DNA of 64,000 nucleotides, taken from positions 310,001 to 374,000 of the forward strand of contig JAFCMP010000001.1 of NCBI GenBank assembly GCA_017506865.1, read 5' to 3'. How positions within the stretch are numbered: the stretch's first letter is position 1; every line of letters begins with the position of its first letter. Below the pieces are notes generated by a model. The model worked only from the letters and a program-made list of their open reading frames with translations, ran no database searches and had not been told where the DNA came from. A program made the position numbers and the translations under genes. Positions 41,239 to 52,891 of the stretch are shown here, piece after piece. Origin of the DNA: Tribonema minus (Eukaryota > Sar > Xanthophyceae > Tribonematales > Tribonemataceae).

Positions 41239-43827
41239 ATGTACCGCCTCCGACACCTTGCTCTGGTGGCAACAACAGCTCTTTGCTGCCCTGCTCTTGT
41301 GCAGCCGCTGCGGCCGGGCTCTGTCGTGAGCATGACTTCAGCTGGCAGACCAAAGATCATATTGGGCAGCAAGAGCGCCACCAGAAAACTCATCATCGAG
41401 GAAATGGGCTGGGAGGCTATCATCAGGTGAGATACGGTAGCACCTCAGCACTTGTAGTGACTCAATCATTTGTCTTAAGACAATCAGCAGTTTTCTCAGC
41501 ACTCCTCGCTTCTTCTTTGCGCAGCAAGACGTTGCCTCTGAGAACGCTGCAATCGCGAAACGGGACAAGCGAGTTTATCGTCTTGTATGCCGTCACTTCC
41601 GTTTCTACGATTCTGAATGTGATCGAGCGGTACAGCAAAACGATATGTTAGCCTGGCAAAACAAGTGTTTGGGGAACCAAAAGTGGCAAATTCAGCTTGG
41701 GTCTTCAAGGAATCCATTATCAAAGGACTTGTCGGCCCACCAGAGGCTCTCTGGTGTTGTCTAGCAGAATAGGCAAGAACAAACAGCTAAGGCGATGGAG
41801 AGCAAGTAGAAGAAACGTGGCTAATGCTGGACACGCTGCGGCCAGTGCGTGCAGCGGTGCGTGCAGCGATGCCCGTGGCGGGCGGGCGGCGGCAGCGCTG
41901 GCGGCTGTGCGCCAGGGGGGGAAGCAGGTGGAAACGGGGCCGCTGCAAAGGCAGTAGCCTCCGCCCGGGGGCAGTAGTGTCGGCCCCGATAACTGACCTG
42001 GTATGCGAGTTGCCTATGCGCAGTCATGCCGCCTCCACGATGCACACAGGCTGGATGCGGCCACGGGTGGGCCCTGCTGCTTCGCCTTCACACCCAGGGG
42101 ATGCGAGTATGCTCACACCTAGGAGGCAGGGCTCCACGGCCACATGGGCGGGGTGAGTCAGACATCTGGGCAGTGGGATGGCACCCAGGGGCCCAGAGGG
42201 GGGGGGGGGCTTTGGGAAGTCCAATACGGAGCAGCTGGCGCGGGGGGTGCCATCCCGCTCGTTGCTGTCTGCCCAGATGTCTGACCCTCGGCCATGTGGC
42301 CGTGGGGCGCTGCTTCCCAGGTGTGGGCGTACTTGCATCCCCGAGGCGTGAAGGCGACATAGCAGGGCGCAACCCTGACTGGCTTCAGAATGTGTGCACC
42401 GTGGTAGGGGCATGACTGCGCATTGGCACCCTGCGTACCGGTTCAGTTTTCGGGCTCGACACCACTGCGCCCGGCGCCGCTGCCGCAACGGCGGCGGTGG
42501 CGGTGGCGGTGGCGGCCACCTTTGCAGGTGGCCCTGCTTCCACCCGCCCCCCCCCTGGCGCGCTGCCGCCAGCGCCGCCATCGCCCGTGACGCCACGCTG
42601 GGGGCAACCGAGTTGGGCCAATTCGCGCTGCTCTGAAGGTTCAACACTTTATTGCTCTGAACAAAGTCAAGCTTCATGTTAAAGTCTTGCTCTAATGCGT
42701 TGTATGGCATGTTACAGCTACTCCACAGGTAGTAGCAGCACGCCGGCGGCTCAATGAGGATCCATCATAAACTCTGTGTGCATGAGCCATGCCACATCGA
42801 GCACGCGCATGCCACGCAAGTGGCACTATATGACGACATCAATTTCTTTGTTTGCGGACAGTCGCGTTGGAGTCACTTCGTTGAGCACTCTTTTCTGGTA
42901 GCTCTTAGATCACTTCTGTTGCTCGAACACTGATCACTTGCCGAGCGGTACAGCGAAACTGGGGTTCGTCCTAATCACGTTGCAATCGAGGTCTCCCACG
43001 GCACGTGGACTATGTGGCAACCATTGCACGCACTCTTACTATTGCAGCCCACTATATAACATTTTGTGGCTATGTACCTCATTCTAAAGACTCTCCTGTA
43101 CTGTAACAATAACTGCAGGACCACCACCTGCGTGACCCTGGGACAGTATTGCATACACAGACACGGGCTGCTGATTGAATCCTGAAGCAGCGCACGACAT
43201 GCCACCCGACGTGCGCCTCCGAAGCGCACGTAACTTAACCACCGCTCCATCCACCGCCATTGCCCAACTGACGTGCAGCGCATGGCCCTTGCCCGCAGGA
43301 CAGCAGACATCGATGAGAAGGCCATAGGCGACCGCGCCAGCGACCCCGCGCAGCTGGTGCTGGAGATAGGCACCGCCAAGGCAGACGCGCTGCTGCCCTC
43401 CCTGGCTGACGCCGCAGCGCGCCATGGCGCGCGCCTGCTGCTCACTGGCGACCAGGTCGTGGTGCACGACGGCCGCGTGCTAGAGAAGCCCCACGACTAC
43501 GCGGAAGTGCGAAGAAACATCGCCGCGTACGCGCTGAGCCCCTGCCGAACGGTGGGCTCCGCAGTGATTACGGAGCTGGGGGCGGGGGGGCGGCGCGTCA
43601 GCGGCGTGGACACGGCGTGCATATACTTCAGGCCGATCCCCGACAGCGTGGTGGATGAGCTGTGTAAGGAGGAGGAGATTCTGTGGTGCGCGGGGGGGCT
43701 CATGATAGAGCACCCGCTCGTGGAGCCGTACATTGAGAGGATCGAGGGGACGATCGACAGCGTGATGGGGCTGTCGAAGCCGCTGGTGCAGCGCTTGCTG
43801 GATGAGCTGGAGGGCGGCAAACAATGA
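41239..43827 (+). CDS. Maf-like nucleoside triphosphate pyrophosphatase, 2 exons
   Basis: Maf/Ham1-type enzymes hydrolyse non-canonical nucleoside triphosphates to monophosphates. Exons 41239-41426 and 43299-43827 join in phase to 238 aa. Residues 1-24 (MYRLRHLALVATTALCCPAL) form a signal-like leader. Translation could instead start at MTSAGRPK (41,332). Core motifs are KIILGSKSATRKLIIEEMGW (the phosphate-binding SxSxxR loop in variant form), TADIDEKAIGDR, LTGDQVVVHDGRVLEKP (the base-binding and metal-binding strand), TVGSAVITEL, GVDTACIYF and CAGGLMIEHPLVEPYIERIE. The intron of 1.87 kb houses a foldback element and a dispersed repeat. Confidence 0.92.
41830..42620. repeat. Large GC-rich foldback element in the Maf intron
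   Basis: The arms at about 41,830-42,190 and 42,260-42,620 are imperfect inverted repeats. For example GTCAGACATCTGGGCAG near 42,157 pairs with CTGCCCAGATGTCTGAC near 42,268, and GCGCAGTCATGCC near 42,020 with GGCATGACTGCGC near 42,410. The loop contains a run of G. Long open frames on both strands here are by-products of the GC-rich palindrome. Confidence 0.82.
42620..42880. repeat. Dispersed repeat, copy 2
   Basis: It matches 39,640-40,020 in direct orientation (shared GTGTGCATGAGCCATGCCAC) and directly adjoins the foldback element. Confidence 0.6.
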
Positions 43828-44189
43828 CAGTTACACTTGCAAGGACGTCTTCAGTGCCATTGAGGCGCCAAGATTACATGACATCGCATGATGTACTGAG
43901 GTTGATTTGTTGACGCTAGCGTGCCCCACTTCTCAGCTGTTTTGCAATGGTTGCACATACGCGTGCTTATCACGCGTACTTACTCCATGATGAGAGGTGC
44001 ATTGACACGCCCAAATTATTTGCATATAAGAAAAACCTCTCTGTTTGGCATGTGATGACGACGCTGCCTCATTGTGTCGTTCCAACTTGATACGGTTCAT
44101 TGTTTGTTTCCCCGACCATGTTTGAGATCCTTTGGCGAAGTTGGTAAAAAAACTTCAACCTCTCCTTTGCGTGTAGATTGAACCCGCCT
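43828..44189. other. Intergenic region without recognised features
   Basis: AT-richer sequence downstream of the Maf-like stop. I see no gene. Confidence 0.5.
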
Positions 44190-44640
44190 GCTGGTCCTGC
44201 GATGTTCCCGCCGCCGGCGCGGCAGCGCGGCCTGCCGCTGGTGCAGTTGATGCCGCCTGCGCGGCTGCGCCTCCAACCGCGGCCACTGCCGCTGTTGCTG
44301 CGAGACGACTACTAATAGCTTCTTTGCTTGTTGCTCGCTATTGGCCGTGCTTCCGCAGCAGAACAACCCATCAGCTGCTTGCTCACCCCTTGCTTTGTGA
44401 CCAGGTTTTTGAGTTGTTGAGCACTGCGGCTAAACACGCCCGTTGTTACCACAAGCGCGGCTTCAGAGATGTCGCATGCGCTGATTCTGCCGAGGCCGCC
44501 ATGCCGTGTCGGCAGCAGAGTCCCCAGTGATACCATGTAGGTACATGTCTGGACAGATATGATCTTGATGCAGTGCCTGCACCAGTGACCAGGCTTTTGA
44601 GGGCGCGCACCCACTGATAACTGGTGCGCACCCACTGCTG
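44190..44640 (-). mobile_element. Degraded fragment of a related RT element
   Basis: The minus-strand frame reads LLPTRHGGLGRISACDISEA, matching LPTRHGGLGITSACDIADA of the 6 kb LINE at protein level, followed by an Ala-rich stretch like the linker in that element. The flanking GCGCACCCACTGATNACTGG-type tandem units (44,590-44,660) are repeats. It is heavily decayed. Confidence 0.65.
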
Positions 44641-44819
44641 ATCACTGACGCGCACCCACCGATCGAACGAATGCTGCCTCACCGTCATACCTGGTTCTGA
44701 AAAGCCAATGCTTCAAGTATAGTTCAAGTCGTTCCAGCTGGTACTTTGCACAGCAGATTTGAACCCCCCATATGACCCCATGTGGCAACTGCATGCAATT
44801 TGAGACTCTGCACTTGATA

Positions 44820-45540
44820 CATTACCGGGACTGAATGCGTTCTCCGGTGAGGCATTCACTGACACATTCGTGTCATACATGTTGCGATGACTTGCACTGG
44901 TTGCAGCTCTTTGATTCGATTGCCTCTAACGTTCAGCCGCCACCCTCTGTGCGCGTCGGTCCAGAGCGGCATCGTCAACGCTACGAGCAGCCGCTCAGGT
45001 GGCACGATCTGCAGCAGTCGCTGCTCACGGTGCTGTGGTGTGCTCTCTCTCGCGCACGAGCGTCAGACTGCCTGTCACAATGCGCAGCGAGTCGTTTGCT
45101 GCTGTTGCTATGGTGTCCCTCGCACAGCACGATCAACAGCAAGCCGTTGCTCACGTTGCTCTTGAATTTGCCGCACAGACCGCCTAGCACGATCGACAGC
45201 AAGCCGTTGGTTACTCTGGTCTCTCGCACGGCCGCGTACCACGGTCAACAGCAAGCCGTTGTTCACGCTGCTCTATCCACGACTAGCCCCCTCTTTGCGA
45301 CTCTGCGCTTGCGCGACCTTGCTGCTCTGATGCGAATAGAACAGCTTCCGGATCCAGGGATGATGGGGTTCTTTTGTTCTTCTGAAGTTTAACTTTCAAT
45401 TTACGACACAAACTTGAACTTCTTGTTCACATCCTCTGTCCCGAAGTACTAGTAGAAGGCGGCGTGCGCCCGGTTGCGCCTCGCTCGCTCGCTCGTGGAC
45501 CGTGACGCCCGCCGACAAAGCGTTAGTTTCAGCAGCACCA
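44820..45540 (-). mobile_element. Second Helitron-type fragment
   Basis: On the minus strand the block SVNASPENAFSPGNVS followed by ESQIA parallels SVNVSPEDSFSPGDLS with PQIA at 11.1 kb. A tandem array at 45,020-45,290 (units with CGCCTAGCACGATCGACAGC) parallels that at 11,230-11,470. The distal part GGACCGTGACGCCCGCCGAC matches 11,750-11,770. Gene order is therefore kept while the DNA has diverged strongly, which argues for an old coding element family. No replication-initiator or helicase domain is present here. Confidence 0.6.
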
Positions 45541-46338
45541 AGCACGCGAGTACACCTATCGCCCTTCCGGAATAAACTCCTATTTGTACGCGCGAGTGCC
45601 CTGCGTCACTCAGTCAGTCATATAAATCGCCGCCAAGCCGAACGTGGTAGCGCACACAGCGCTGCTGCAAGCAGCACCAGGACGGAGCAAATTCGCCATT
45701 AACAACACCGCTTCCAGAAGAAGGAAACCGTCAAGAGAGCTCCTGAAGGGAGGTAAGTTGAGGTCGGTCATTTATTGCATTTAATGCACGACACCGCCAT
45801 CACGACACACCAGTGTCACGGTGCCAAGTCTAGTTCATACGAAGTCTGACGAACCCGAACAACGTTTGGCCTCGGGAAGACTTCACACGGTTGTGTTGAG
45901 GACCAGACAGGGAGGAGAGACAGTCATCGCGCTGCCGCATCATATGGGATCAGCAGACGCCGGCCACAAACACACACACGCAGCAGGCGATTGTGCTACC
46001 CGCTGGCCGTCAGCAAGGCAACTCTTGCCGGTTTGTTTGCAACTTGAGCAGACTCAAGAGCTTGTAAGACGTAAGGCGTCATGGCGCAAACCCTTTTGAG
46101 TGCATCTCAGCACGCAGCTAGCTACTGCAGCAGTATCTGCACCACTCTTGAGCACTAGTGTTGCACATCAGCTCAGAGTACAGCAAGTTACAAATGCTCC
46201 CAAGAATCTGAAGCCACGAGTGTACTGCCTGAATACTGTGCTCACTGACACGCCGCTAACATGTAAATGTGTTGTTGCTATGTTGGTACTCAGCAAATGA
46301 GCTATAGCTACCCAGTAACACTTTTTCAAACCAGACTG

Positions 46339-46712
46339 GACGGCCCATCATTGTCAAACTTGTGCTCAGGGGAGGAGAATTCTGCATTGGGAACACAGAA
46401 ATCATACAGCCAGGCGACACAGGATCCCTGAAGTCCGTTTATGCGATAGCTGACGTTTCCGTCAGCGAGGCTGTTGACGGTGAACTTCAGCCTGAGCACA
46501 CTGTTCTGCGCAGGTATTTAGTCGAAGATGGTCAGAAATGTGTGGTCACAAGCAGGGAAGATAAATCATTCCATGTGGTCATTTGCTGGCAACCCACCTG
46601 GTTTCAGCGAGCCATTGCATATGCTGCAGATGTTCTTAAACCGCGTAGAAGCAGTTACCAAGAGCCCACTATCAACTCCGAGTCCCCGCAAGTCAGAGCC
46701 AAGGAAGCATAG
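46339..46712 (+). CDS. Probable exon(s) of an unidentified gene
   Basis: The open frame reads GRPIIVKLVLRGGEFCIGNT, SVYAIADVSVSEAVDGEL and CVVTSREDKSFHVVICW, ending KPRRSSYQEPTINSE. It has balanced composition unlike the GC-driven shadow frames, with an AG acceptor before it (near 46,333) and possible GT donors within. I do not recognise the family. It may belong with the weaker coding-like segments at 47,741-48,137 and 49,523-49,657 in one plus-strand gene. Confidence 0.35.
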
Positions 46713-47740
46713 TGGGAGCCCACAGCTTCAACTTGCAAGCTTGCAAATGAAACGGATGTTTGTTACTGGCCCCACAATCTCTTTACGACTACTCTGCTTG
46801 TCTCTTCAGAAGAAAGCGGAAGCATTAGGCAGAGGTTGTTCACTTGCCGCGCATTGCAGTACCTGAAGACAGGGTTTGCTTTCCACGTGTGAACCCCTTG
46901 CAGCAGTGTTCAATTTTTTTGTGGAAGCTTGTGCATCTGCCAAACATAATTGCTACTCTGCATGCTCTTTCACTTGTAGAATGTCAGCAGACCTCGTCAA
47001 AACCTTGTCTTTGGTTGTCTGGAGAGCACCATTCTTCTGTCTTGGGCAATTGTCGTCAACGGGGGATTTACGCACTTCATGCGTCTGATTGTTGAAGTTA
47101 GCCAAGGCCATCTACTCATCAATATATCCTCGTGACAGCCGTTGGTGCTTCTTACGGAAAATGAGGCTGCTGACGCTGACACACCGCATACAAAGCAATA
47201 AACTGGTTTGAAGGGCGCAATGGACTTGAAGGCAAATCCATGATGGCCTGGTGGATGAGGCTCACTGGATCTCAGCCTCAGGGCGCAAAGGAACAGCAAC
47301 GACCTCTGTCTCCTCCTCTCATCGACAGGGTGTCGGCGGGCCACATAAGACTGCATCGTCACAGAGTTGAACGACCAATGGGAAGTCTTTCATGCACCCC
47401 TGCTGTGCCTACAAGGCATGTAAAACGGGGGATGCAAGCACATGGCAACTCAAATAACAGTGTTTCTTTCTTGTGGACTCCATGATGGGCTACGTAGGTT
47501 CTTGAGTTGGCCTCAGTGGTCTTCTGTGCTTCTCTCTCAAAGATCTTTGCCAAGCTGAGAGTGAATCTAAGCTGGGCCAGGTTAACAACGCCAGCTTTTA
47601 GGCCCTCTTAGATAGACTACGGGTTTCTGATACGGTGTAATAAGAAAGGAGGTATCTTGAACAGCAAACCTAGTACTTCGAAGTATCTTACATACTTGAC
47701 ACGGTGCATAAGAAACGGGCATGCGTCACAAACGGTGTTG

Positions 47741-48137
47741 GGGTCTTGAAGTTGAAAGATGAGAGCCCCGCCAGAATAAACTCGCAGCTTCCCTGGGGTG
47801 TCGACGGGACGCTGGAACTTAAAGCTGAACTGTTGTGGATGAACACGGCAAGGGGGGGGGTCTCCTTGGTCACACACTGGTTGCATGGCTGGTGAACGGG
47901 CGCAAGAGGAGGACGCTTCCGCCGGCAGGGCCAGGCGTGTAGGCCTGCGCATTGCACTTCAGGCCCACTACATACGCGTCTACAGCCGTATCGAGGAGCT
48001 TCAAAACCCCATACGCTGGTGCTGGTGGATGCTGCCACGCACAGAGAACGAGCTGGCTCTGCAAACGGCGCTGCTGAACACTTTGGTGCCGTATCACCTG
48101 GAAGTGACAGAGGAGCAACGACAGATGGCGGATAAAT
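47741..48137 (+). CDS. Probable exons of an unidentified gene
   Basis: Two overlapping frames look coding: KLKDESPARINSQLPWGVDG with LELKAELLWMN (about 47,741-47,850), and RVGLRIALQAHYIRVYSRIE with WWMLPRTENELALQTALLNT and TEEQRQMADK, the latter ending at a GTGAGC donor at 48,138. The second resembles helical structure. I cannot assign a family. A frame change between them implies an intron or decay. Confidence 0.3.
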
Positions 48138-49522
48138 GTGAGCCTGGCTGCTTTCAATGTGCAGTGTGTCACGTGTATACGTTTTCTTTTCTCAAGGTTA
48201 GAAATTCTCGGGAGGCTCAGGATTCCGTATCCTGACTGACGTGCGCAGCATCGCCACTTGATTTCTTCCTACTGTTGGTGTAAAACCTGCGTTGTAAAAT
48301 TGCTCGTACAGGAGCAGAGCACTCAGTGCACTCTTTCGACTTCTGGGCGTCGTTTAATTCCGTAGAGGCTGGTAGCGTCGCACACGCAGCACGCAGCAGC
48401 AGTCTAGGCATCAACAGACCGCCACGCACATGTGCGACGGTCACTGAGACACACACATGGTGTTGTGCTCCTGAAGCTCAAAATAACCGAACTATGAGCT
48501 GCTTTCGTCTCACATCCTTGGTCTCTGCTTGAAGACAGGCGCTGAACTTCGTTGTCATTTATTGCTCAAGAAAGGGGGAGCCCCTGACTCCGTCGATTTC
48601 TGAGGCTACAAGAAACAAACGATGCTGAAGCTGAAGCTGTTCTTGTAGTACATTGCCTCATATCAATAAAAGGAACAACATCTAGAGTGCACAGTTGCCA
48701 TCGCACTTTCTCAGGCCGCACCACTTGTGGGTGGCATCAATGGCGAGTCTTGGCTGTTCAGCCAGCAGTGTGCATTGTCTCTACTTCCGCCCGTGAAAGC
48801 TCGGACGTGCACTGTTGCCGTCGCGCTCGCCTAGGGCGGCACCGTTTGTGTATGCGGCGTTATCGGCTGCTCAACAAGCTGTGTTCTGAACCCTGCTGAT
48901 CATGACTTTTGCGCGGTAGTTTGAGTGGTTATCGACACCACGCACACAGGTGCAGGTGCGGTAGCATATACTATGCAAGGTGCATAATATCGACTCATTG
49001 CGCGTTTTAGAGGGTACGCTGCCTGCTTGGGTCTGCTTGCATGAGTGAGCGGTATCAGCAGCAATCGCTCGCCAACCCGCTGCGATTGGAAGGGTATGTT
49101 CATGTGCTTTATGAGGGCTGGCGTCAGTGCCACACCGATGGCAGTGAGCGTCGGCACTGGCGTGCTGCGTCAGCCATCTCATCAACTAGATGCCAGAAAC
49201 AGCGCACGAGAGCATGCTTTTGCTTGTGTGCATTCACAACCACTGTGGACATTATTCAGCGTGTCTCCCCATGTGCTGCTGGCAGGTACATCGGTGCAGC
49301 TGACCAGAATTATGTGTACTTATACCGCTCAACCGCTCTCCGACAAGGAAACGTCCTTTTTGCAAATGCTGACCTTGCATCATGTCAATGCATTGGCACA
49401 CTGCCTGCAGATTCGATACAGTTCATCGAGGTGCCGTGGATCTCTGAGGCTTTTGAGGCGCAACTTCGGGCGACACGACTCCCAGAGACTCTGCTAGTCT
49501 TTTTCGGCCTCATTCTGGGCAG

Positions 49523-49657
49523 CCATGACATCACCACATGCGGAGGCCCGGTCACTGTCACACGAGTCACTATGCTTCAAGGATATCCCTCGAAATTTGG
49601 TGGAGGAGCTGTTTGCAGCCATGGCGGAAGTAAAAAGGAAAGAAGCGCAGGAGAGAG
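49523..49657 (+). CDS. Possible exon of an unidentified gene
   Basis: This is bounded by CTGGGCAG and GGTGAGG. It reads MTSPHAEARSLSHESLCFKD then NLVEELFAAMAEVKRKEAQE, a charged helical composition. No family recognised. Confidence 0.3.
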
Positions 49658-51400
49658 GTGAGGCGCCAGTTCAACTCACAGTGGATTGATCTGCATGCAT
49701 GCATGTGCGCGTCAAATGTACAGGTAGACACTGAAGGGCTCAGCGCAGCACCGTGACGCTGCGGCGGCAGCAGGCACACAAGTCAAAATTCAGTTTGAAA
49801 AGCGTGCTGCCAGTGTGTGTGGGGGAGGCATCCTCACCATTCCAGCAATGTTAACGTTGAGTGCCTTTTTCTTCATATGCCCGCATCAAATGGCAGCATA
49901 CGCTGCGGTCTGCGCCCTCAGAAATTCGATGTTTGGAAAGAGACCACTGGTCTCCCTCCTGGCTGTGCTGGATGGGGGAAGGGGGGGTTTGGGGTTCTAT
50001 GATGTGGCGGCCTTGAATGTGCTTATTTCCACCTTGGTGAGGTTCCGCCTTGAGGGCGTGAGGGCGGAATTTGGGCGGAATTTTTATCACTCAAGACGTG
50101 CTGCTGTTTGTGTGAGGGAGGCAGTGCTCCATTACGACATGGGAAACGCGCCACTTGAGCATCTTTACTTCGCACAACATGTCACAGCCATTCGCCTTTG
50201 CTTCACTGTTCCGAGAGTCTTTTGGCTTTTCTTGTTGCATACTTCTGTACAAGGTTCTGTGAACTGATGATGTGCTCCAACTCTGACGGGAGCATGCGTC
50301 AATTTCCATGGTGACTACAGGAGTGACTCTCAAGCACGCCTCCCCTGCACTAGTATTCTCCATCCTACTTGACAACTTTTGGCTGCGAGTCTGTTCAGCA
50401 GCCGACCGCAACAGCTGTGTGTACATGTCGGAACACAGCGGGTGCGGTTTCTACAGCGAATCACATTTGGCTAGTGCCACTTGTTACGCTCTTGTCGTCA
50501 ATTTGTTTTAATTGTTTCCACCCTCCTTGTGTTCTCGTGGTCCGTTAGCCTGACGTGGCAGTGCTGGTGCCGTTGACCGGATCTTTGGGGTCACGTCACG
50601 TACACTGCACCTCGAGTTGAACCTGGGCTTGCGCCCCAGCAGCCAGCAGCAGCAAATCAGCAGCAATCAGCAGCAGCCCGCACAGCAGCCAGATATGGGT
50701 GTACCAGTGGGAGCAGCAGCGTGCCACTTAACAGCAGATGAAGCGAGTGGGTGATTCGTTACCGAAGCGGGCCTCAGCACCACAGCTCAATACCATGCCA
50801 CAGCTCATTGGTCGCACATGGCCTGGTGGCTTCGCTGACGCAGCAAGCAGATGATCAGGCAGCAAGCAGCAACCACGTGACCTGCTGATATCGATTGTTA
50901 CTTCTTCTGTTGTTGTTTGAAACTGCAGACTCGTTCATCACTGGCAGAATCCGGGATGCCTGGGAGCAGGTTCAGAGTCCAGTCGGCTGCTTCTGACTGC
51001 AACGAGGCCACACAACGACTGACCTGCTGCATGCAGGGCTTTTCTGGGCAGATGCGCGCTCTCACGGGGTGGTTGTGTTTGCTTGATTCTGGCGGGTGGG
51101 CACGCTCTCTGTAGTTGTTGCTGTGCATACATAGCCCACCGAGCCCTGCGAGCAGGTGCCAGAGCCCCCTGACTGCTTCTATCAAAAAGGCCGCTCTGCA
51201 GCCGACCTGCTGCATGCAGGGGCATGTCTGCACACGTGCAAGCTCTCACGGGCAGCTAGTGTATTTGATTACCATTCAAGCAACGGCTGCTGCTGTGCAT
51301 GGCCCTTCAAGCCCTTGCAGCCTTGAAGACAGAAATGCTCTTAGCAGCAGTGCTGCTGCTATGCAACGATTTGCACGCGCCACTTCTAGCGGCTGAACAG
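49658..51400. other. Unassigned region
   Basis: It contains several hydrophobic open frames (about 49,815-50,267) and CAGCAG-rich sequence (50,630-50,720). Diverged direct repeats lie at 50,930-51,060 and 51,130-51,250, both with GACCTGCTGCATGCAGGG. I recognise no gene. Confidence 0.4.
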
Positions 51401-51639
51401 ACATGGCGCATTTGTGTCTTCAACACAGGGTTCTATGGGGCTTCTGAATACCGCCAGGCCACCTTCGAGTGCTGACACACCAATTCTCACAATGGCAGGC
51501 CGTCGCCGCCGCAGCAGCCGAGCCATCATCATCCGCAGTGTCGGCTTCTGCAGTAGCTGTGGACGCCTCTGCACAAACGGCAGCAGCGGATGTCATGACA
51601 CTGAATGAACTGCACTTTCGGCGTTTTGCCGTCATTGTC

Positions 51640-51800
51640 ACGTTGCTCCTGCCACACCCAAGCAGCAGAGCGACATTCTGTTCTGTAGCTGAGTTCAAAG
51701 TGTTTGTCGATGAGGGTTGGATAGATGTGCGCTCCTTTAGGAACAGATATGGAAACCTGTGCGGTTCATGCCAATGTACGCCTTGGTGATCAGCGTGCTT
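51640..51800 (+). repeat. Left inverted arm with coding-like content
   Basis: It is the reverse complement of about 52,565-52,765 apart from a roughly 40-bp insertion. It encodes CSVAEFKVFVDEGWIDVRSF, while the other arm (minus strand) encodes CTVAEVKVLLDDGRIDVRSF. The substitutions are mostly conservative at protein level. I know no family for this peptide. Confidence 0.7.
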
Positions 51801-52590
51801 GACAAGGCCTTCATGCCAAGGTACGCCTTGGCGATCAGCGTGCTTAACAAGGCCTTGATCAGCGTGCTTAACAAGGCCTTCATGCCAAGGTACGCCTTGG
51901 TGATCAGCGTGCTTAAAAAGGCCTTGTCAACAAGGCCTTGCTAACTTGGTGATCAGCGTGCTTAACAAGGCCTTTGTTAACAAGGCCTTTGTTAACAAGG
52001 CCTTTGTTAACACATGCACTACGGTCCCAACTGCACCCTCGGGTGCGGGCGGGATGCCTTTATTAGATTGAAACCAATGCGGCGCAAGCCGGTGTTGTGG
52101 TGACTCATAATAACCTAGCGAATCGCATGCCCCTCGTGGGCGGCGATGTTTCATTCAAGTTTCTGCCCTATCAGCTTCATTAACTAGGCCTTGTTAACAA
52201 GGCCTTGTTAACAATGTTTTTAACAAGGCCTTGTTAACAATGTTTTTAACAAGGTTTTTAACAAGGCCTTGTTAACAAGGCCTTAGTTAACAAGGCCTTG
52301 TTAGCCTTGTTAACTAAGGCCTTGTAACTTGGTGATCAGCGTGCTCAACAAGGCCTTGCACGCTGATCACCAAGTTAACAAGGCCTTAGTTAACAAGGCC
52401 TGATCACCAAGTTAACAAGGCCTTAATTAACAAGGCCTTGTTAACTAAGGCCTTGTTAAGCGTGCTTAACAAGGCCTTCGTTAACCAAAGGCCTTGTTAA
52501 CAGAAGGCCTTGTTAAGCACGCTGATCAGCAAGTTAACAAGGCCTTAGTTAACAAGGCCTTGTTAACCACGCTGATCACCAGGGCGTACC
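51775..52590. repeat. Palindromic AAGGCCTTGTTAAC array
   Basis: About 800 bp built mostly of AAGGCCTT and GTTAAC palindromes, interspersed with TGATCAGCGTGCTTAAC in both orientations. A unique insert (about 52,015-52,180) splits the array. The array can fold on itself at many scales. It lies between inverted arms at 51,640-51,800 and 52,565-52,765, just upstream of the RlmN gene. Confidence 0.92.
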
Positions 52591-52765
52591 TTGGCATGAA
52601 CCGCATGAGTCCTGATGCATTATGCCTCTTGATCTCATCGCACAGGTTATCTGCTCTATTAAAATAAAGGAGCGCACATCGATCCGACCGTCATCGAGTA
52701 ACACTTTGACCTCAGCTACAGTACACAGAGTGTCCCTCTGCTGCTTGGGAGTGGCAGTGGCAAAA
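52565..52765 (-). repeat. Right inverted arm
   Basis: The minus strand reads PKQQRDTLCTVAEVKVLLDD followed by GRIDVRSF. It pairs with the left arm at 51,640-51,800 and contains an extra segment, GATGAGATCAAGAGGCATAA. Confidence 0.75.
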
Positions 52766-52891
52766 GATGGGCGGCTCACAGCTGGCTCACTCAGCGATAA
52801 AACTCCATCCAACTTCACTTCAACCCCTTGAACTTTCAGTTGAACTCCGGGAAGTTTGTGGAGCGGGGTGGTAAGCAACAAGGGCACCATG

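Noticed and set aside
41824-42710. 228-residue and other frames in the Maf intron
   Set aside because: They arise from the GC-rich palindrome on both strands and match nothing.
51775-52590. AAGGCCTT repeats as a CRISPR array
   Set aside because: Units are short nested palindromes in both orientations without uniform spacers.
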